The notes under the pieces are model-generated. The model was not told the DNA's origin, searched no databases, and saw nothing but the letters and a program-made list of their open reading frames with translations. The position numbers and the translations under genes are program-made. A stretch of DNA of 64,000 bases from Nocardioides guangzhouensis (GTDB taxonomy: Bacteria > Actinomycetota > Actinomycetes > Propionibacteriales > Nocardioidaceae), in contig NZ_SDKM01000002.1 of NCBI RefSeq assembly GCF_004519545.1, positions 62,001-126,000 on the forward strand, written 5' to 3'. Below are positions 17,416 through 26,162 of this stretch, one piece after another. The first letter of the stretch is position 1; every line of letters begins with the position of its first letter.

Positions 17416-18741
17416 ATGTCGCACGAACCGCGTCCCGTCGACGGCTTCCTGCTGCGTCGGCTCGGCGAGGAGACCGAGGCGCGCGCCGCGGAGGCGACGG
17501 CGCCGTCGTCCACCGCGACCGGCGCGCCGGAGGACCTGCTGGGCGCGCTGGCGCGGGCCGTCGAGGGGCTCGCCGACCCGCTGGTCGGCGCCTCGCACGA
17601 CCTGGCCGCCCACCCGGAGGTGGCTTTCGAGGAGCACCGCTCGGCGGCCGCCCTGGCCGACCTCGTCGAGTCGTACGACGTCTCGGTCACCCGCGGCGCC
17701 CACGGCCTCGACACCGCGCTGCGAGCCGAGGTGACCGGCGACCCGGACGGCCCGACCGTCGCGATCCTCTCGGAGTACGACGCCCTGCCGGGCATCGGCC
17801 ACGGCTGCGGCCACAACGTCATCGCCACCACCGGTGTCGGTGCCTTCCTCGCCCTCGCCGAGGCCCGCGACCGTCTGCCGGGCAGGGTCGTCTGGCTCGG
17901 CACGCCGGCCGAGGAGGGCGGCTCCGGCAAGGAGCTGATGGCACTGGAGGGCGCGTTCGACGACGTGGACGCCGCCGTGATGGTGCACCCGTTCACGTAC
18001 GACGTCGCAGAACCGGTCTTCCTCGGCCGGCGCCAGCTCCGGGCCACCTTCGCGGGCACCACCTCGCACGCCTCGGCCCAGCCGTTCATGGGCCGCAACG
18101 CGCTCGACGCCGTCCACCTGATGTACGCCGGGGTGTCGGTGCACCGCCAGCAGATGCCGCCGACCGACCGGGTGCACGGGATCGTGACCGCCGGCGGGGA
18201 GCGCCCGAACGTGATCCCCGAGCACGCCGAGATGCTGTTCTACCTCCGCAGCGAGTACCCCGAGAGCCTGGCCGTGCTGAGCGACCGGCTCGCCGACATC
18301 GCCCGCGGCGCGGCGCTGATGACCGGCTGCGGGGTCGAGCTCCGCTGGGACGAGTCGCCGGCGTACCTCCCGGTCCGGAACAACGGTCCGCTCGCCGCGG
18401 CCTGGACCCGCCGGTACGCCGAGCGCGGCCACCGGGTGCTGCCGCCCGGCGTCGTCCCCAACCTGTTCGCGGGCAGCACCGACTTCGGCAACGTGTCGTT
18501 CCGGGTGCCGGGGGTGCACGCGATGGTGTCGATCACCGACGCCGACCTCTCGCTGCACACCCGCGAGTTCGCCGACGCCGCGGTCACGCCGCAGGCCGAC
18601 CGGGTGGTCCTCGACGCGGCGTACGGCCTGGCCGCGGTGGCCGCCGACTTCCTCTGCGACCCCGCCCTGCGCGAGGCCGCGGCCGCCGCCTTCGAGGCGG
18701 CCGGTGGCGCGATCGACGTGCCGACGTACTTCGAGCGATGA
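17416..18741 (+). CDS. M20-family amidohydrolase (AbgB/p-aminobenzoyl-glutamate hydrolase-like)
   Basis: 441 residues. The M20D fold is shown by YDALPGIGHGCGHNVIATTG (metal-binding HGCGHN), GTPAEEGGSGKELM (catalytic/ligand Glu pair), VMVHPF, and a dimerisation domain with FAGTTSHASAQPFMGRNALD. The family hydrolyses N-acyl amino acids or aminobenzoyl-glutamate using two divalent metals. The first ~45 residues form an unusual acidic extension not needed for the fold. There is no signal peptide, so it is cytoplasmic. GGAGGCGGAAG right before ATG 17416 fixes the start. Confidence 0.88.
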   Translation: MSHEPRPVDGFLLRRLGEETEARAAEATAPSSTATGAPEDLLGALARAVEGLADPLVGASHDLAAHPEVAFEEHRSAAALADLVESYDVSVTRGAHGLDTALRAEVTGDPDGPTVAILSEYDALPGIGHGCGHNVIATTGVGAFLALAEARDRLPGRVVWLGTPAEEGGSGKELMALEGAFDDVDAAVMVHPFTYDVAEPVFLGRRQLRATFAGTTSHASAQPFMGRNALDAVHLMYAGVSVHRQQMPPTDRVHGIVTAGGERPNVIPEHAEMLFYLRSEYPESLAVLSDRLADIARGAALMTGCGVELRWDESPAYLPVRNNGPLAAAWTRRYAERGHRVLPPGVVPNLFAGSTDFGNVSFRVPGVHAMVSITDADLSLHTREFADAAVTPQADRVVLDAAYGLAAVAADFLCDPALREAAAAAFEAAGGAIDVPTYFER

Positions 18742-18786
18742 CGGGCGGCGGGGCCGAAAACCCACCCGCCGCAGGCCGCGGCGCCG

Positions 18787-18792
18787 TACAGT
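18787..18792 (+). promoter_or_regulatory. -10 box of the RDD gene with leaderless upstream ORF
   Basis: TACAGT is followed by 7 nt and a GTG codon at 18800. The spacing matches the other leaderless starts in this window, so the transcript probably begins at or next to that GTG. Confidence 0.5.
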
Positions 18793-18799
18793 CGGTTTC

Positions 18800-18838
18800 G
18801 TGACCAGGTCGCCTCTCGGCACGGAGGCTGGCGCGTGA
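18800..18838 (+). CDS. Candidate 12-residue leaderless leader peptide
   Basis: GTG 18800 to TGA 18836-18838 encodes MTRSPLGTEAGA. Its stop codon overlaps the start of the RDD gene as GTGA (18835-18838), and the RDD ribosome-binding site GGAGG (18823-18827) lies inside this short ORF. Translation of the leader could open or couple the main start. There are no runs of one amino acid that would indicate attenuation. This is an inference from codon geometry and the TACAGT box. Confidence 0.4.
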   Translation: MTRSPLGTEAGA

Positions 18839-19890
18839 GCGCGCCGACGAACGGTCACGACCGCAAGCGGCTGATCGGGCGGGTCACCGGCGCGGTCACC
18901 GGACGCGTGGTCGAGGTGGTCGACCCCGACATCGTCCTCGAGCACGTCGACGTCAACGCGATCGTCGAGCGGATGGACATCGACGCCGTCGTGCAGCGGG
19001 TCGACGTCGACGCCCTGCTGCAGCAGGTGGACGTGGACGCGCTGCTGGCCCGGGTCGACGTGAACGCCATCCTGGCCCGGGTCGACATCGACGCGCTCGT
19101 CGACCGGGTCGACGTGAACGGCCTGATGGCCCGGGTCGACATGGACGCGCTGCTGGCGCAGGTGGACATGGAGGCCGTGGTCGCGCGCTCCGGCATCCCC
19201 GAGGTCGTCGCGGAGAGCACCAGCCACATGGCCGGCTCCGCGCTCGACCTCGCCCGCCGGCAGCTGGTCGGCCTCGACGTGGTCGTCGACCGCTTCGTGG
19301 ACCGGCTGTTCCGGCGCAAGCACCCGGAGCGCCACGAGGGCCCACCGCTGCTCACGTCCGCCGCGCCCGAGGGCCGCGCGGGCCGACGCTCGGTCTCCGG
19401 CCACTACACCGGTCCCGTCAGCCGGGCCGCGGCCGGCGCCCTCGACATCCTCGTCATCACGACGCTCTACACCGTCGGGTACGCCGGGGTGAGCCTGCTG
19501 TGGCGGGCGTTCACGGGCAACTCGCTGAGCGGCGACCGGAGCACCCCGCTGGCGATCGCGGCGATGGCGCTGTGGGCGTTCCTCTACGTCTTCGTCTCCC
19601 TCGCGGTGGCCGGCCGCACCGTCGGCAAGGCCCTGGTCGGCCTCCGGGTGGTGCGCTCGGACGGCGGCACGCCGGCGGTCCGCAAGGTGTTCCTGCGGAC
19701 CCTGGTGCAGCCGTTCAGCGCCGCCCTGCTCATGCTCGGCTACCTGCCGGTGCTGCTCCAGAAGGAGCACCGGTCGGCGCACGACCTGATCGCCGGCACC
19801 GCCGTGGTCTACGACTGGGGCGACCGGACGGCGGAGATGCCGGGGCCGCTGTCCGAGTTCCTCAACCGCAACCAGGAGCCGGCCGCCTGA
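18835..19890 (+). CDS. RDD-family membrane protein with nine 9-residue repeats
   Basis: 351 residues. Residues ~39-119 are nine tandem 9-residue units of the form D-[VIM]-[DNE]-[AG]-x-[LVM]-x-x-x, starting DVNAIVERM and ending DMEAVVARS. A helical linker follows, then an RDD domain (~185-340) with three membrane segments (AAAGALDILVITTLYTVGYA, LAIAAMALWAFLYVFVSLAV and a C-terminal one) and the conserved Arg/Asp context GRTVGKALVGLRVVRSDGG. RDD proteins are small transport-like membrane proteins of unclear role. The start GTG 18835 has GGAGG 7 nt upstream. The gene is convergent with the MFS exporter, 6 nt between stop codons. Confidence 0.85.
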   Translation: MSAPTNGHDRKRLIGRVTGAVTGRVVEVVDPDIVLEHVDVNAIVERMDIDAVVQRVDVDALLQQVDVDALLARVDVNAILARVDIDALVDRVDVNGLMARVDMDALLAQVDMEAVVARSGIPEVVAESTSHMAGSALDLARRQLVGLDVVVDRFVDRLFRRKHPERHEGPPLLTSAAPEGRAGRRSVSGHYTGPVSRAAAGALDILVITTLYTVGYAGVSLLWRAFTGNSLSGDRSTPLAIAAMALWAFLYVFVSLAVAGRTVGKALVGLRVVRSDGGTPAVRKVFLRTLVQPFSAALLMLGYLPVLLQKEHRSAHDLIAGTAVVYDWGDRTAEMPGPLSEFLNRNQEPAA

Positions 19891-19896
19891 CCGGCC

Positions 19897-21483
19897 TCAG
19901 CCCAGCGCGAGTCCCTCGACGTCGCCGGTGCTCTCCGGCTCGGGCAGCCGGGTCATCCGGAACGAGTTGCCCAACCCGAGCAGCGCGGCCAGGATCGGGA
20001 TGCCCAGCGCCACCTGCAGCGCCAGGTGCCGGGCGTCGGTGTTGATCCGGACGATCTCGGCCTGCACCGCCGGCGGCTCGTCCGCCAGCAGTTCCACGAG
20101 CTGGGTGTTGCTCATCAGCTCGGCGTCGTCCTCCAGCACCTGCGCGACCTGCGCCTTGTCCTCCGGCGGGAGCACGTCGCTGTCGTCGGACATCGACGTG
20201 AACACGGTCGACAGCGTGGCCAGCATGATCGCGCCCGCGAACGCCAGCCCGAACGACAGCCCGAACGAGCCGGCCGCCGAGTTCACCCCGGCCGCCTCGC
20301 TGACCCGCTCCTCCGAGATCGGCCCGAGCGTGTAGACGTTGAGCTGCGACACGAGGAGGCCGAGACCGGAGCCGGCGACCACCAGCGGGACCACCAGCGC
20401 CCACCCGGAGTCCGCGCGGGGCACGACCGGCAGCAGCGCCACGAGCCCGATGAGGAGCAGCAGGAACCCGGTCCGTACGACGATGCTCGGGCGCCGGCGC
20501 CCCGCCCGCCGTCCCGCGACGAGGGCCACCGCGAACATGCTCAGCGACAGGGGCGCCAGCGACAGGCCGGCCTCCATCGCGTTGTACTCCAGCACCATCT
20601 GCAGGTAGATCGGCAGCGCGATCATCGCGCCGCCCAGCGCGATCTGCTGCATCATCTGCTGGGTGATGCCGAGCGGGAACGTGGGGATCTCGAACAGCCC
20701 CGGGTCGACCAGCGTGGGCTTGCCCGCACGCTTCCGGCGCACCAGCCACCACGCGAAGGACCCCATCGCCAGCGCGCCGACCGAGAGCAGCGCGGCCACG
20801 GACTCGCCGCCCTCCTGCCAGACCAGGATGCCGAGCACCAACCCGCCCATGCCGAGGATCGACAGCAGCGCGCCGACCACGTCGACCTCGCGCGGTCCGT
20901 CGTACGGCGCGTCCCGGACCAGCCGGATCCCCGACAGCACGACGCCGATCGCCACCACCTCGAGGCCGAACGCCACCCGCCAGGAGAGGTACGTCGTGAT
21001 GAAGCCACCGAGCAGCGGCCCGACGGCCGCCGCGATCGCCGCGGCCGCACCGACCATCGCGTAGGCCTTCTTCTGCGCGGCGCCCTCGAAGTTGCCGTGC
21101 ACCAGCGACTGCATCGCGGGCAGCAGCAGCGAGGCACCGAGACCGCCGATGACCGCCCAGAACACGACGATCGCCAGCAGGTCCCGGGCCAGCACCATCG
21201 CGAGGGCACCGACGGCGTAGCCGAGCAGCCCGAGGACGTAGGCCCGCTTCCGCCCGATCAGGTCGCCGACCTTGCTCCCGATCAGGATGAACGCCGCGGA
21301 CACCAGCGCCTCGAGGGCGATCGCGGACTGCACGCCGCTGACCGTGGTGTCGAGGTCGTGGACCACCGAGCTGATCGAGACGTTCATCAGCGAGGTGTCG
21401 ACGACCAGCACGAACATGGCCATCGCGAGCAGCACCGCCAGTCTGGTGTCGCCCGCGTCCTCGACTGCTTCCGCGTCAGACAC
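19897..21483 (-). CDS. MFS transporter, DHA2 (EmrB/QacA) type
   Basis: 528 residues with about 14 membrane segments. The N-terminal half has DTSLMNVSISSVVHDL in TM1 and a motif A-like GSKVGDLIGRKRAYVLG; GPLLGGFITTYLSWRVAF is motif C/D1 of drug:H+ antiporters of the DHA2 family. A periplasmic-side loop near the C-terminus (~425-490) is long and acidic. It probably exports a hydrophobic toxic compound by proton antiport. GTG 21483 has a strong GGAGGGAGG site just upstream. Confidence 0.9.
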   Translation of the reverse strand: MSDAEAVEDAGDTRLAVLLAMAMFVLVVDTSLMNVSISSVVHDLDTTVSGVQSAIALEALVSAAFILIGSKVGDLIGRKRAYVLGLLGYAVGALAMVLARDLLAIVVFWAVIGGLGASLLLPAMQSLVHGNFEGAAQKKAYAMVGAAAAIAAAVGPLLGGFITTYLSWRVAFGLEVVAIGVVLSGIRLVRDAPYDGPREVDVVGALLSILGMGGLVLGILVWQEGGESVAALLSVGALAMGSFAWWLVRRKRAGKPTLVDPGLFEIPTFPLGITQQMMQQIALGGAMIALPIYLQMVLEYNAMEAGLSLAPLSLSMFAVALVAGRRAGRRRPSIVVRTGFLLLLIGLVALLPVVPRADSGWALVVPLVVAGSGLGLLVSQLNVYTLGPISEERVSEAAGVNSAAGSFGLSFGLAFAGAIMLATLSTVFTSMSDDSDVLPPEDKAQVAQVLEDDAELMSNTQLVELLADEPPAVQAEIVRINTDARHLALQVALGIPILAALLGLGNSFRMTRLPEPESTGDVEGLALG

Positions 21484-21541
21484 GGTGCCTCCCTCCGCGT
21501 CGCCTGCCCAGCCCCCGACTCAGACCCGACGCCCTCGGACC

Positions 21542-22351
21542 TCAGGACGAAGCCGCGCCGGCCAGCTCGGCGGCGAAGAACTCCAGTGCGGTCTTGGTCT
21601 TGGTCTGCTGGGGCGCCCCGAGGTCCACACCCTTGCTCCCGAGGAACGCCCGCGACTCGGCGACCACCTGGAACGTCTCGCCGGGCGCGCACTTGGTCGA
21701 CAGCTCGAGGATGAGCGAGCCGTCGGGGTAGAACCACGCCTCGGCGACCATGCGCCGCGGGTAGCCCTCGGGCTCGAACTTCAGCTTCAGCACGTTGATC
21801 GGGCCGAGCACCGACAGGTCGTCGAGCGCGATGCCCTCGGGTGCGTGCGCCTCGTAGAGCGCCCGCTGCTCCTTCGAGAACAGCTTGTGCACCGGCCTCT
21901 GCCCGAGGAAGACCTGCTTGAGCAGCGCGTCGTCCGCGGGATGCTTCATCCTCCCCGAGCACACGAAGCCGCCGGGCATCGCGTCCACCTCGACGCCGAA
22001 CTCCGGGGACTTGCGCAGAGAGGGCGGCAGCTGGTCGGGGACGACGGGCCTCAGCTTCACCACGGAGTCACCGGGCTTGCGCTGCACCCGGCGCGCGCGC
22101 ACGACGACGCCGGCCTTGTTGAGCGTCAGCTCCGGGGTGTCGAAGAAGACCACCTGCCGCAGCTGGCCGTCCATGAGGTCCATCCCGAGCCCGTGGACCA
22201 CGGACCGCCGGTGCGTGTCCGGCACGGTCAGCTTGAGCTCCACCGAGTCGGCTCCGGGAAGGAGCGCCAGGATCTCGGTCAGCTGGTCGGGCGTCAGGCT
22301 CTGGAATGCCTCGTGCGCCTCTGCCCCGGCGCCACCTGCGGTCGTGCTCAT
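21542..22351 (-). CDS. CYTH-domain-like protein
   Basis: 269 residues. The order VELKLTVPDTH, then FFDTPELTLNKAGVVVRARR and GDSVVKLRPV, matches the beginning of a CYTH (adenylate cyclase-thiamine triphosphatase) fold: a Glu-x-Glu-like first strand followed by Arg/Lys pairs. The usual ExExK motif is reduced to VELKL, so phosphate-substrate catalysis is uncertain. The second half (FKFEPEGYP-like segments, ELSTKCAPGETFQ) completes the barrel. GAGGAGGTGG precedes ATG 22351. A second CYTH protein, fused to CHAD, lies at 31955. Confidence 0.7.
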   Translation of the reverse strand: MSTTAGGAGAEAHEAFQSLTPDQLTEILALLPGADSVELKLTVPDTHRRSVVHGLGMDLMDGQLRQVVFFDTPELTLNKAGVVVRARRVQRKPGDSVVKLRPVVPDQLPPSLRKSPEFGVEVDAMPGGFVCSGRMKHPADDALLKQVFLGQRPVHKLFSKEQRALYEAHAPEGIALDDLSVLGPINVLKLKFEPEGYPRRMVAEAWFYPDGSLILELSTKCAPGETFQVVAESRAFLGSKGVDLGAPQQTKTKTALEFFAAELAGAASS

Positions 22352-22499
22352 CGGACCACCTCCTCGGGAGTACGACGATGACGCGACTGCGGGTAGGCGG
22401 GCACCACCCCGGGTCGGGTGGGGGTCAGACGCCGGCGGTCACCAACGGGGGCTCGCCGGCCGTCCGCTCGGCATCGGCGACCGTCCGGAGTCCCACGGA

Positions 22500-23053
22500 C
22501 ACCGCGTCCGGGGTCGCCCGCAGTGGCAGCAGGACCGTGGCCACTCGCGGCCACCGCCCGCAGCACCCGGTGCCGGGCAAGGAACCGGAGCCCCTCGGCC
22601 GCGGCCACGCGCCAGGACCGGCGCGGCCCGTTCGTGCTCAGCGCGGGCAGGGCCGGCACCACCCGGGCGATGGTCACCGTCGAGACCAGGTAGCTGGCAG
22701 CGTCCAGCAGCAGCGCGAACGGCGCCGCCACCAGGCTGACCAGAGCGCCGGCAATGCTGGGCCCGGCCACGTCGGCGCTGGCCCGAGTGCCCTCGAGCCG
22801 GCCGTGCGCGGCGAGCAGGCGGTTGCGGCCGACCAGCGACGCCAGCACGCTGCCCCACGCCGTCGCGAACACGACCTGCCCGGCGCCGACCACCGCGACC
22901 ACCAGGCAGAGCACGGGCACCGAGGCCAGCCGAGCAGCGCGCCGGTCAGCGGCCCGCGACGGTGGTGACCTGGGTGCCGACCATGCTCAGGCCCTGGCCG
23001 AGCCAGAGCGGGCGGAAGAAGGCGGGCAGTGCTCCCGAGTCGTCATTCGTCAC
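22500..23053 (-). pseudogene. Decayed MFS transporter
   Basis: GTG 23053 opens 35 codons ending FFRPLWLGQGLSMVGTQVTTVAG, a typical start of an EntS-like MFS protein, then stops at 22946. In another frame, from about 22930, the sequence resumes as a later MFS region (AWGSVLASLVGRNRLLAAHG, then ADVAGPSIAGALVSLVAAPF). TM2-TM3 are missing between them, and past about 22500 the similarity fades. At least one internal deletion and a frameshift are needed, so this is a remnant. It faces the CGNR gene and shares its operator-like region. Confidence 0.7.
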
Positions 23054-23121
23054 GAGCGTCGACGTTATGACCGTGACGCATCACGAGTCAAAGTTTTTTG
23101 TCCGTGACGATTCGGTAGTCT
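23047..23121 (+). promoter_or_regulatory. Promoter and repeated CGTGACG sites of the CGNR gene
   Basis: CGTGA-CGCA-TCACG is a perfect inverted repeat at 23072-23085. The same CGTGACGA core recurs at 23102-23109, and as TTCGTCACG on the other orientation at 23047-23055. TAGTCT at 23116-23121 sits 6 nt before ATG 23128, a leaderless start. The spacing suggests autoregulation by the CGNR protein and, formerly, control of the divergent transporter. Confidence 0.5.
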
Positions 23122-23127
23122 GGGTGC

Positions 23128-23664
23128 ATGGTCGAGACCGTGCCCGACTCGATCGACGTGCTCGTCGCGTTCCTCAACACGCGCCACGTCGAGCTGCACC
23201 GCGAGGACCTCGCCGGCCCGGGCGACCTCGACCGGTTCGCCTCCGAGCACGGCCTCGACCGCGAGGTGGGCCGGCTGACGGCGTACGACGTGGTGGCCGC
23301 CCGCGAGCTGCGCGAGGCCCTGCGGACCCGGGTCGCCGACGGCTGGGAGGCGGGCGACGACGACACCTCCTCGCTGGTCGCCACCGCCGCAGCCGCCCGC
23401 TTCTCGCTGGCGATGACCCCCGAGGGGGTCACCCTGAACCCGCTCGGCACGGGCTGGGCGCTGCTCTCCGCCCGACTGCTCGCCCTGCTCCTCGACGCCC
23501 GGTCCGCCGGCACCCTGGCCCGCCTCAAGGTGTGCCCCGGCGAGGAGTGCGCGTGGGCCTTCCACGACCGCTCCCGCAACTCCTCCCGCACGTGGTGCAG
23601 CGAGCAGGTCTGTGGCGCCCGCACCCGGTCGCGGGCCTACCGGCAGCGGCGCTCCGGCCGGTAG
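23128..23664 (+). CDS. CGNR zinc-finger protein (probable transcription regulator)
   Basis: 178 residues. An N-terminal ABATE-like domain (FLNTRHVELHREDLAGP ... DVVAARELREALR) is followed by a C-terminal CGNR-type zinc finger: LKVCPGEECAWAFHDRSRNS, then TWCSEQVCGARTRSRAYRQR. The last motif reads CGAR instead of CGNR. Such proteins are thought to bind DNA and ligand-regulate adjacent transporters, often an MFS exporter, which fits the ruined MFS gene facing it. The start is the leaderless ATG 23128. Confidence 0.88.
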   Translation: MVETVPDSIDVLVAFLNTRHVELHREDLAGPGDLDRFASEHGLDREVGRLTAYDVVAARELREALRTRVADGWEAGDDDTSSLVATAAAARFSLAMTPEGVTLNPLGTGWALLSARLLALLLDARSAGTLARLKVCPGEECAWAFHDRSRNSSRTWCSEQVCGARTRSRAYRQRRSGR

Positions 23665-23710
23665 GTGGTCGCCCCGGGCCGCTGGCCCGGGCTGCCCGCA
23701 CACTGGTGGT

Positions 23711-24211
23711 GTGACCGACCTGCTCGCCCTCGGCAGCGACCTGCCGACCGCCGACCTGACGCCCGGCACCGTGCTGATCGAGGAGGGCACGCGACCCGGA
23801 CGGCTGCTGGTGCTGGTCTCGGGCGAGGTCGTGGTCGAGCACGACGGTGTGCCGTTCGCGCGGATCGACAGCCCGGGCGCGGTGTTCGGCGAGATGTCGG
23901 CGGTGCTCGACCGGGCCGCGACGGCGACCGTCCGGGCAGTGGGCGACGTGCGCGTGCACGTCGTGGACGACCCGGTGCGCTTCCTGACCGACACCCCGGG
24001 CGCCGCGCTGGCGGTGCTGCGCACGACGGCGTCGCGGCTGGACGGGATGACGCAGTACCTCGTGGACGTGAAGCGCCAGTTCGCCGACCAGGCCGGCCAC
24101 CTCGGGCTGGTCGACCAGATCCTCGACACCCTGGTCCACCATCAGGGACCCGGCGCCCGCACCGGGTCGGCGCGCGACCCCGAGGGCGACCACCACCACG
24201 AGCACGACTGA
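23711..24211 (+). CDS. Cyclic nucleotide-binding-domain protein
   Basis: 166 residues. A single cNMP-binding (cupin-like) domain spans about 15-105: VLIEEGTRPGRLLVLVSGEV, then FGEMSAVLDRAATATVRAV. The phosphate-binding cassette is FGEMSAVLDRAATATV, lacking the full Arg-containing RxA consensus only in detail. A C-terminal helix and a His/Asp-rich tail (GDHHHEHD) follow, with no DNA-binding domain. It may sense cAMP or act as a scaffold; the role is unknown. GTG 23711 is preceded by CACACT and 6 nt. Confidence 0.8.
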   Translation: MTDLLALGSDLPTADLTPGTVLIEEGTRPGRLLVLVSGEVVVEHDGVPFARIDSPGAVFGEMSAVLDRAATATVRAVGDVRVHVVDDPVRFLTDTPGAALAVLRTTASRLDGMTQYLVDVKRQFADQAGHLGLVDQILDTLVHHQGPGARTGSARDPEGDHHHEHD

Positions 24212-24233
24212 GCCGTCGCACGCGGGCTCGCCC

Positions 24234-24953
24234 TCAGCCGAGGCTGATCGTCTCCGACTCGAACACGCCGAACCAGTGCGCGGTCCCCGCCTCGAGGTCG
24301 ACGGTGATGTGCGGCGGCACCTTGCCGATCTGCTTGCCGGCGTTGAACACCCACGTGTCGCCCAGCCGTGCGTGCCAGGAGCCACCCTCGACCCAGGGCG
24401 CCTGGTGGATGTGCCCGCACAGCACCAGGTCCGGCGAGTGCTCGGCGATCCAGTCGGCGAGCTCCTGGTCGGGGAAGGTACGGCGCCCGTCGTGGCAGAG
24501 CGGGGTCCCCGCCGGCGGCGCGTGGTAGAGCCACACCCACCGCTCCGGGCGGTCCACGGCCGCCGTCGCCAGCTGGGCCGCGACCTCCTCCCGGGTCACC
24601 GGCCCGTCCCACCACGGGCACACCGTGAACCTCGTGTCCGCGAGGTCGACGCTGGCCCCGTCGACGTGCAACGCCGGGTGCCCCGGACGCCGCAGCCACG
24701 CCGCCACCTGCTCCCCGTGCACGCCCGGCCCGTCCAGGTCGTGGTTGCCCGACGCCGCGAGCACCGGCACCCGGTCCGCGATCCGCTCGAGGTACGTCGA
24801 CAGCACCACCGTCTGCACCTCGTGCGGCACCGGGCTCACCACGTCGGCGAGGTCCCCCACGATCGCCACCACGTCCACCCGTCCGGCCGCCTCGACCAGC
24901 CAGTCCCAGTGCGGCAGGCGGTAGTGCAGGTCGGAGACGACCAGGATCCGCAT
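24234..24953 (-). CDS. Metallophosphoesterase
   Basis: 239 residues. All calcineurin-like motifs are present: VSDLH near residue 9, VGDLADV, SGNHD, YHAPP and CGHIHQAPW. It is a dinuclear-metal phosphoesterase, probably cytoplasmic since there is no signal sequence. It resembles YmdB/MPPED-like small enzymes, but the substrate is not evident. GGGAGGATGAGGC immediately precedes ATG 24953. It is convergent with the cNMP-binding gene. Confidence 0.9.
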   Translation of the reverse strand: MRILVVSDLHYRLPHWDWLVEAAGRVDVVAIVGDLADVVSPVPHEVQTVVLSTYLERIADRVPVLAASGNHDLDGPGVHGEQVAAWLRRPGHPALHVDGASVDLADTRFTVCPWWDGPVTREEVAAQLATAAVDRPERWVWLYHAPPAGTPLCHDGRRTFPDQELADWIAEHSPDLVLCGHIHQAPWVEGGSWHARLGDTWVFNAGKQIGKVPPHITVDLEAGTAHWFGVFESETISLG

Positions 24954-25012
24954 GCCTCATCCTCCCGCAGTGCGACGCCGTCTCCCTGCCGCGTCCGCGC
25001 CGGCGCCGGCCG

Positions 25013-25630
25013 CTACCGCTCGCCGTACGGCTGCCTGATGATGGTGCGCAGCTTCCCCGGGGCCGAGCGGCGCGGGTCGCCGAGGTAGATCTCGTGGTGC
25101 CGCAGGCCGGGCAGGTCGAAGGAGTACCCCTGCTCGGTGATGAACGCGTGCAGCCGGGCGATGGTGGGGCCTTCGTCGGCGTACGGTCCGAGGTGCAGGA
25201 CCTGGGCCGCCGTGCCCTCCTCGAACGTGACCAGCCTGAGCTTCCTGGCCGCGGGCATCGACTTCCTGACGGAGACCTCGTCCGCGAGCCGCTCGACGAG
25301 CTCGCCGGTGACGGCGTCCGGCTGGCGGATCATCAGCCGCCAGTCCCAGGCCGACTTGTCGCCGGTCACGAAGGTGCCCATGTCCTCGGCCCACCAGAGC
25401 CCTTCGAGCGGCGCCACCTTGAACTCCGGGCCGCCGGCCTTCTTGACGGCGAACCGGGCGGCGTACGACACCGAGTACAGCGCCTGGACGGCTGCGGCGT
25501 AGGCCAGGCTCGTGTTCGGGTCGCCGTGCCCGTCCAGGCACAGGAACGCGAGCGGCGGCACCTCGACGAGCTGCGGGGTCTTCGTGGCACGGTAGAGCCG
25601 GTCGATGCGGTCGTCCCCGTTGCTGCTCAC
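25013..25630 (-). CDS. GyrI-like small-molecule-binding-domain protein
   Basis: 205 residues of one GyrI-like domain: PPLAFLCLDGHGDPNTSLAY, then LEGLWWAEDMGTF, VTFEEGTAAQVLHLGPYADE and HEIYLGDPRRSAPGKLRTII. This domain binds hydrophobic small molecules. Stand-alone members include hydrolases of cyclopropanoid toxins and unknowns; no HTH is present. GTG 25630 has GGGAGG upstream. Confidence 0.85.
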   Translation of the reverse strand: MSSNGDDRIDRLYRATKTPQLVEVPPLAFLCLDGHGDPNTSLAYAAAVQALYSVSYAARFAVKKAGGPEFKVAPLEGLWWAEDMGTFVTGDKSAWDWRLMIRQPDAVTGELVERLADEVSVRKSMPAARKLRLVTFEEGTAAQVLHLGPYADEGPTIARLHAFITEQGYSFDLPGLRHHEIYLGDPRRSAPGKLRTIIRQPYGER

Positions 25631-25753
25631 GCACGAACCTCCCGACCCTCACGGTGCCCAACCCCTCCCGGGCGGTCAAGGGTCGCCCGGGCCCGGGCCG
25701 ACGGGCGGGGAACCGGCGCGCCGAGCCACGATCGGTCGAGGACCGCGACCGCC

Positions 25754-26011
25754 TCAGGCCTCGACCCAGACGACCTCCGCCCGCTGCGCGGGGACGGATG
25801 GTGCCGGGGCGGCCCGGGGATGCAGCCGGAGCTCGTCGCGCGCCTGCCTCTCGACGAGCAGGGGGATGAACTCGCGGATCCGCGCGGCCTGGAGCTGGCC
25901 TGCGACGTCGTCGACCGTGGCCGCGACGACGTCCGGGGGGAGATGGCCGAACCGCGCCGTCAGCCGCTGGGTGACCTCCGCCAGTGCTTGGCGCTCTGCA
26001 CTCTCGTCCAC
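25754..26011 (-). CDS. Small three-helix-domain protein
   Basis: 85 residues. TQRLTARFGHLPPDVVAATV, then AARIREFIPLLVERQARDEL matches the small three-helix domain (often named protein-tyrosine-phosphatase-like N-terminal) common in actinobacteria. The function is unknown. GTG 26011 is the first start with this fold complete. The gene faces the NRPS gene across 151 bp. Confidence 0.65.
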   Translation of the reverse strand: MDESAERQALAEVTQRLTARFGHLPPDVVAATVDDVAGQLQAARIREFIPLLVERQARDELRLHPRAAPAPSVPAQRAEVVWVEA

Positions 26012-26162
26012 CGCTCAAGCGTGCTCCCGGAACCGCCCGGCGACAAGGGACCGCCGGGGACGACTGGACACGCGGCGGCCGCTGCCGCTCCGGAGCGAGG
26101 GTCCGGTCCGCGACGCGATCTCCGGGCTACTCCCCGTTCACCTGGGGCGGGACACTACGAAC

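Noticed and set aside
16762..19782. Open frame of about 1000 codons on the minus strand
   Set aside because: It runs antisense to four clear genes (DUF1272, small protein, M20, RDD) and has a charged repetitive composition typical of shadow frames.
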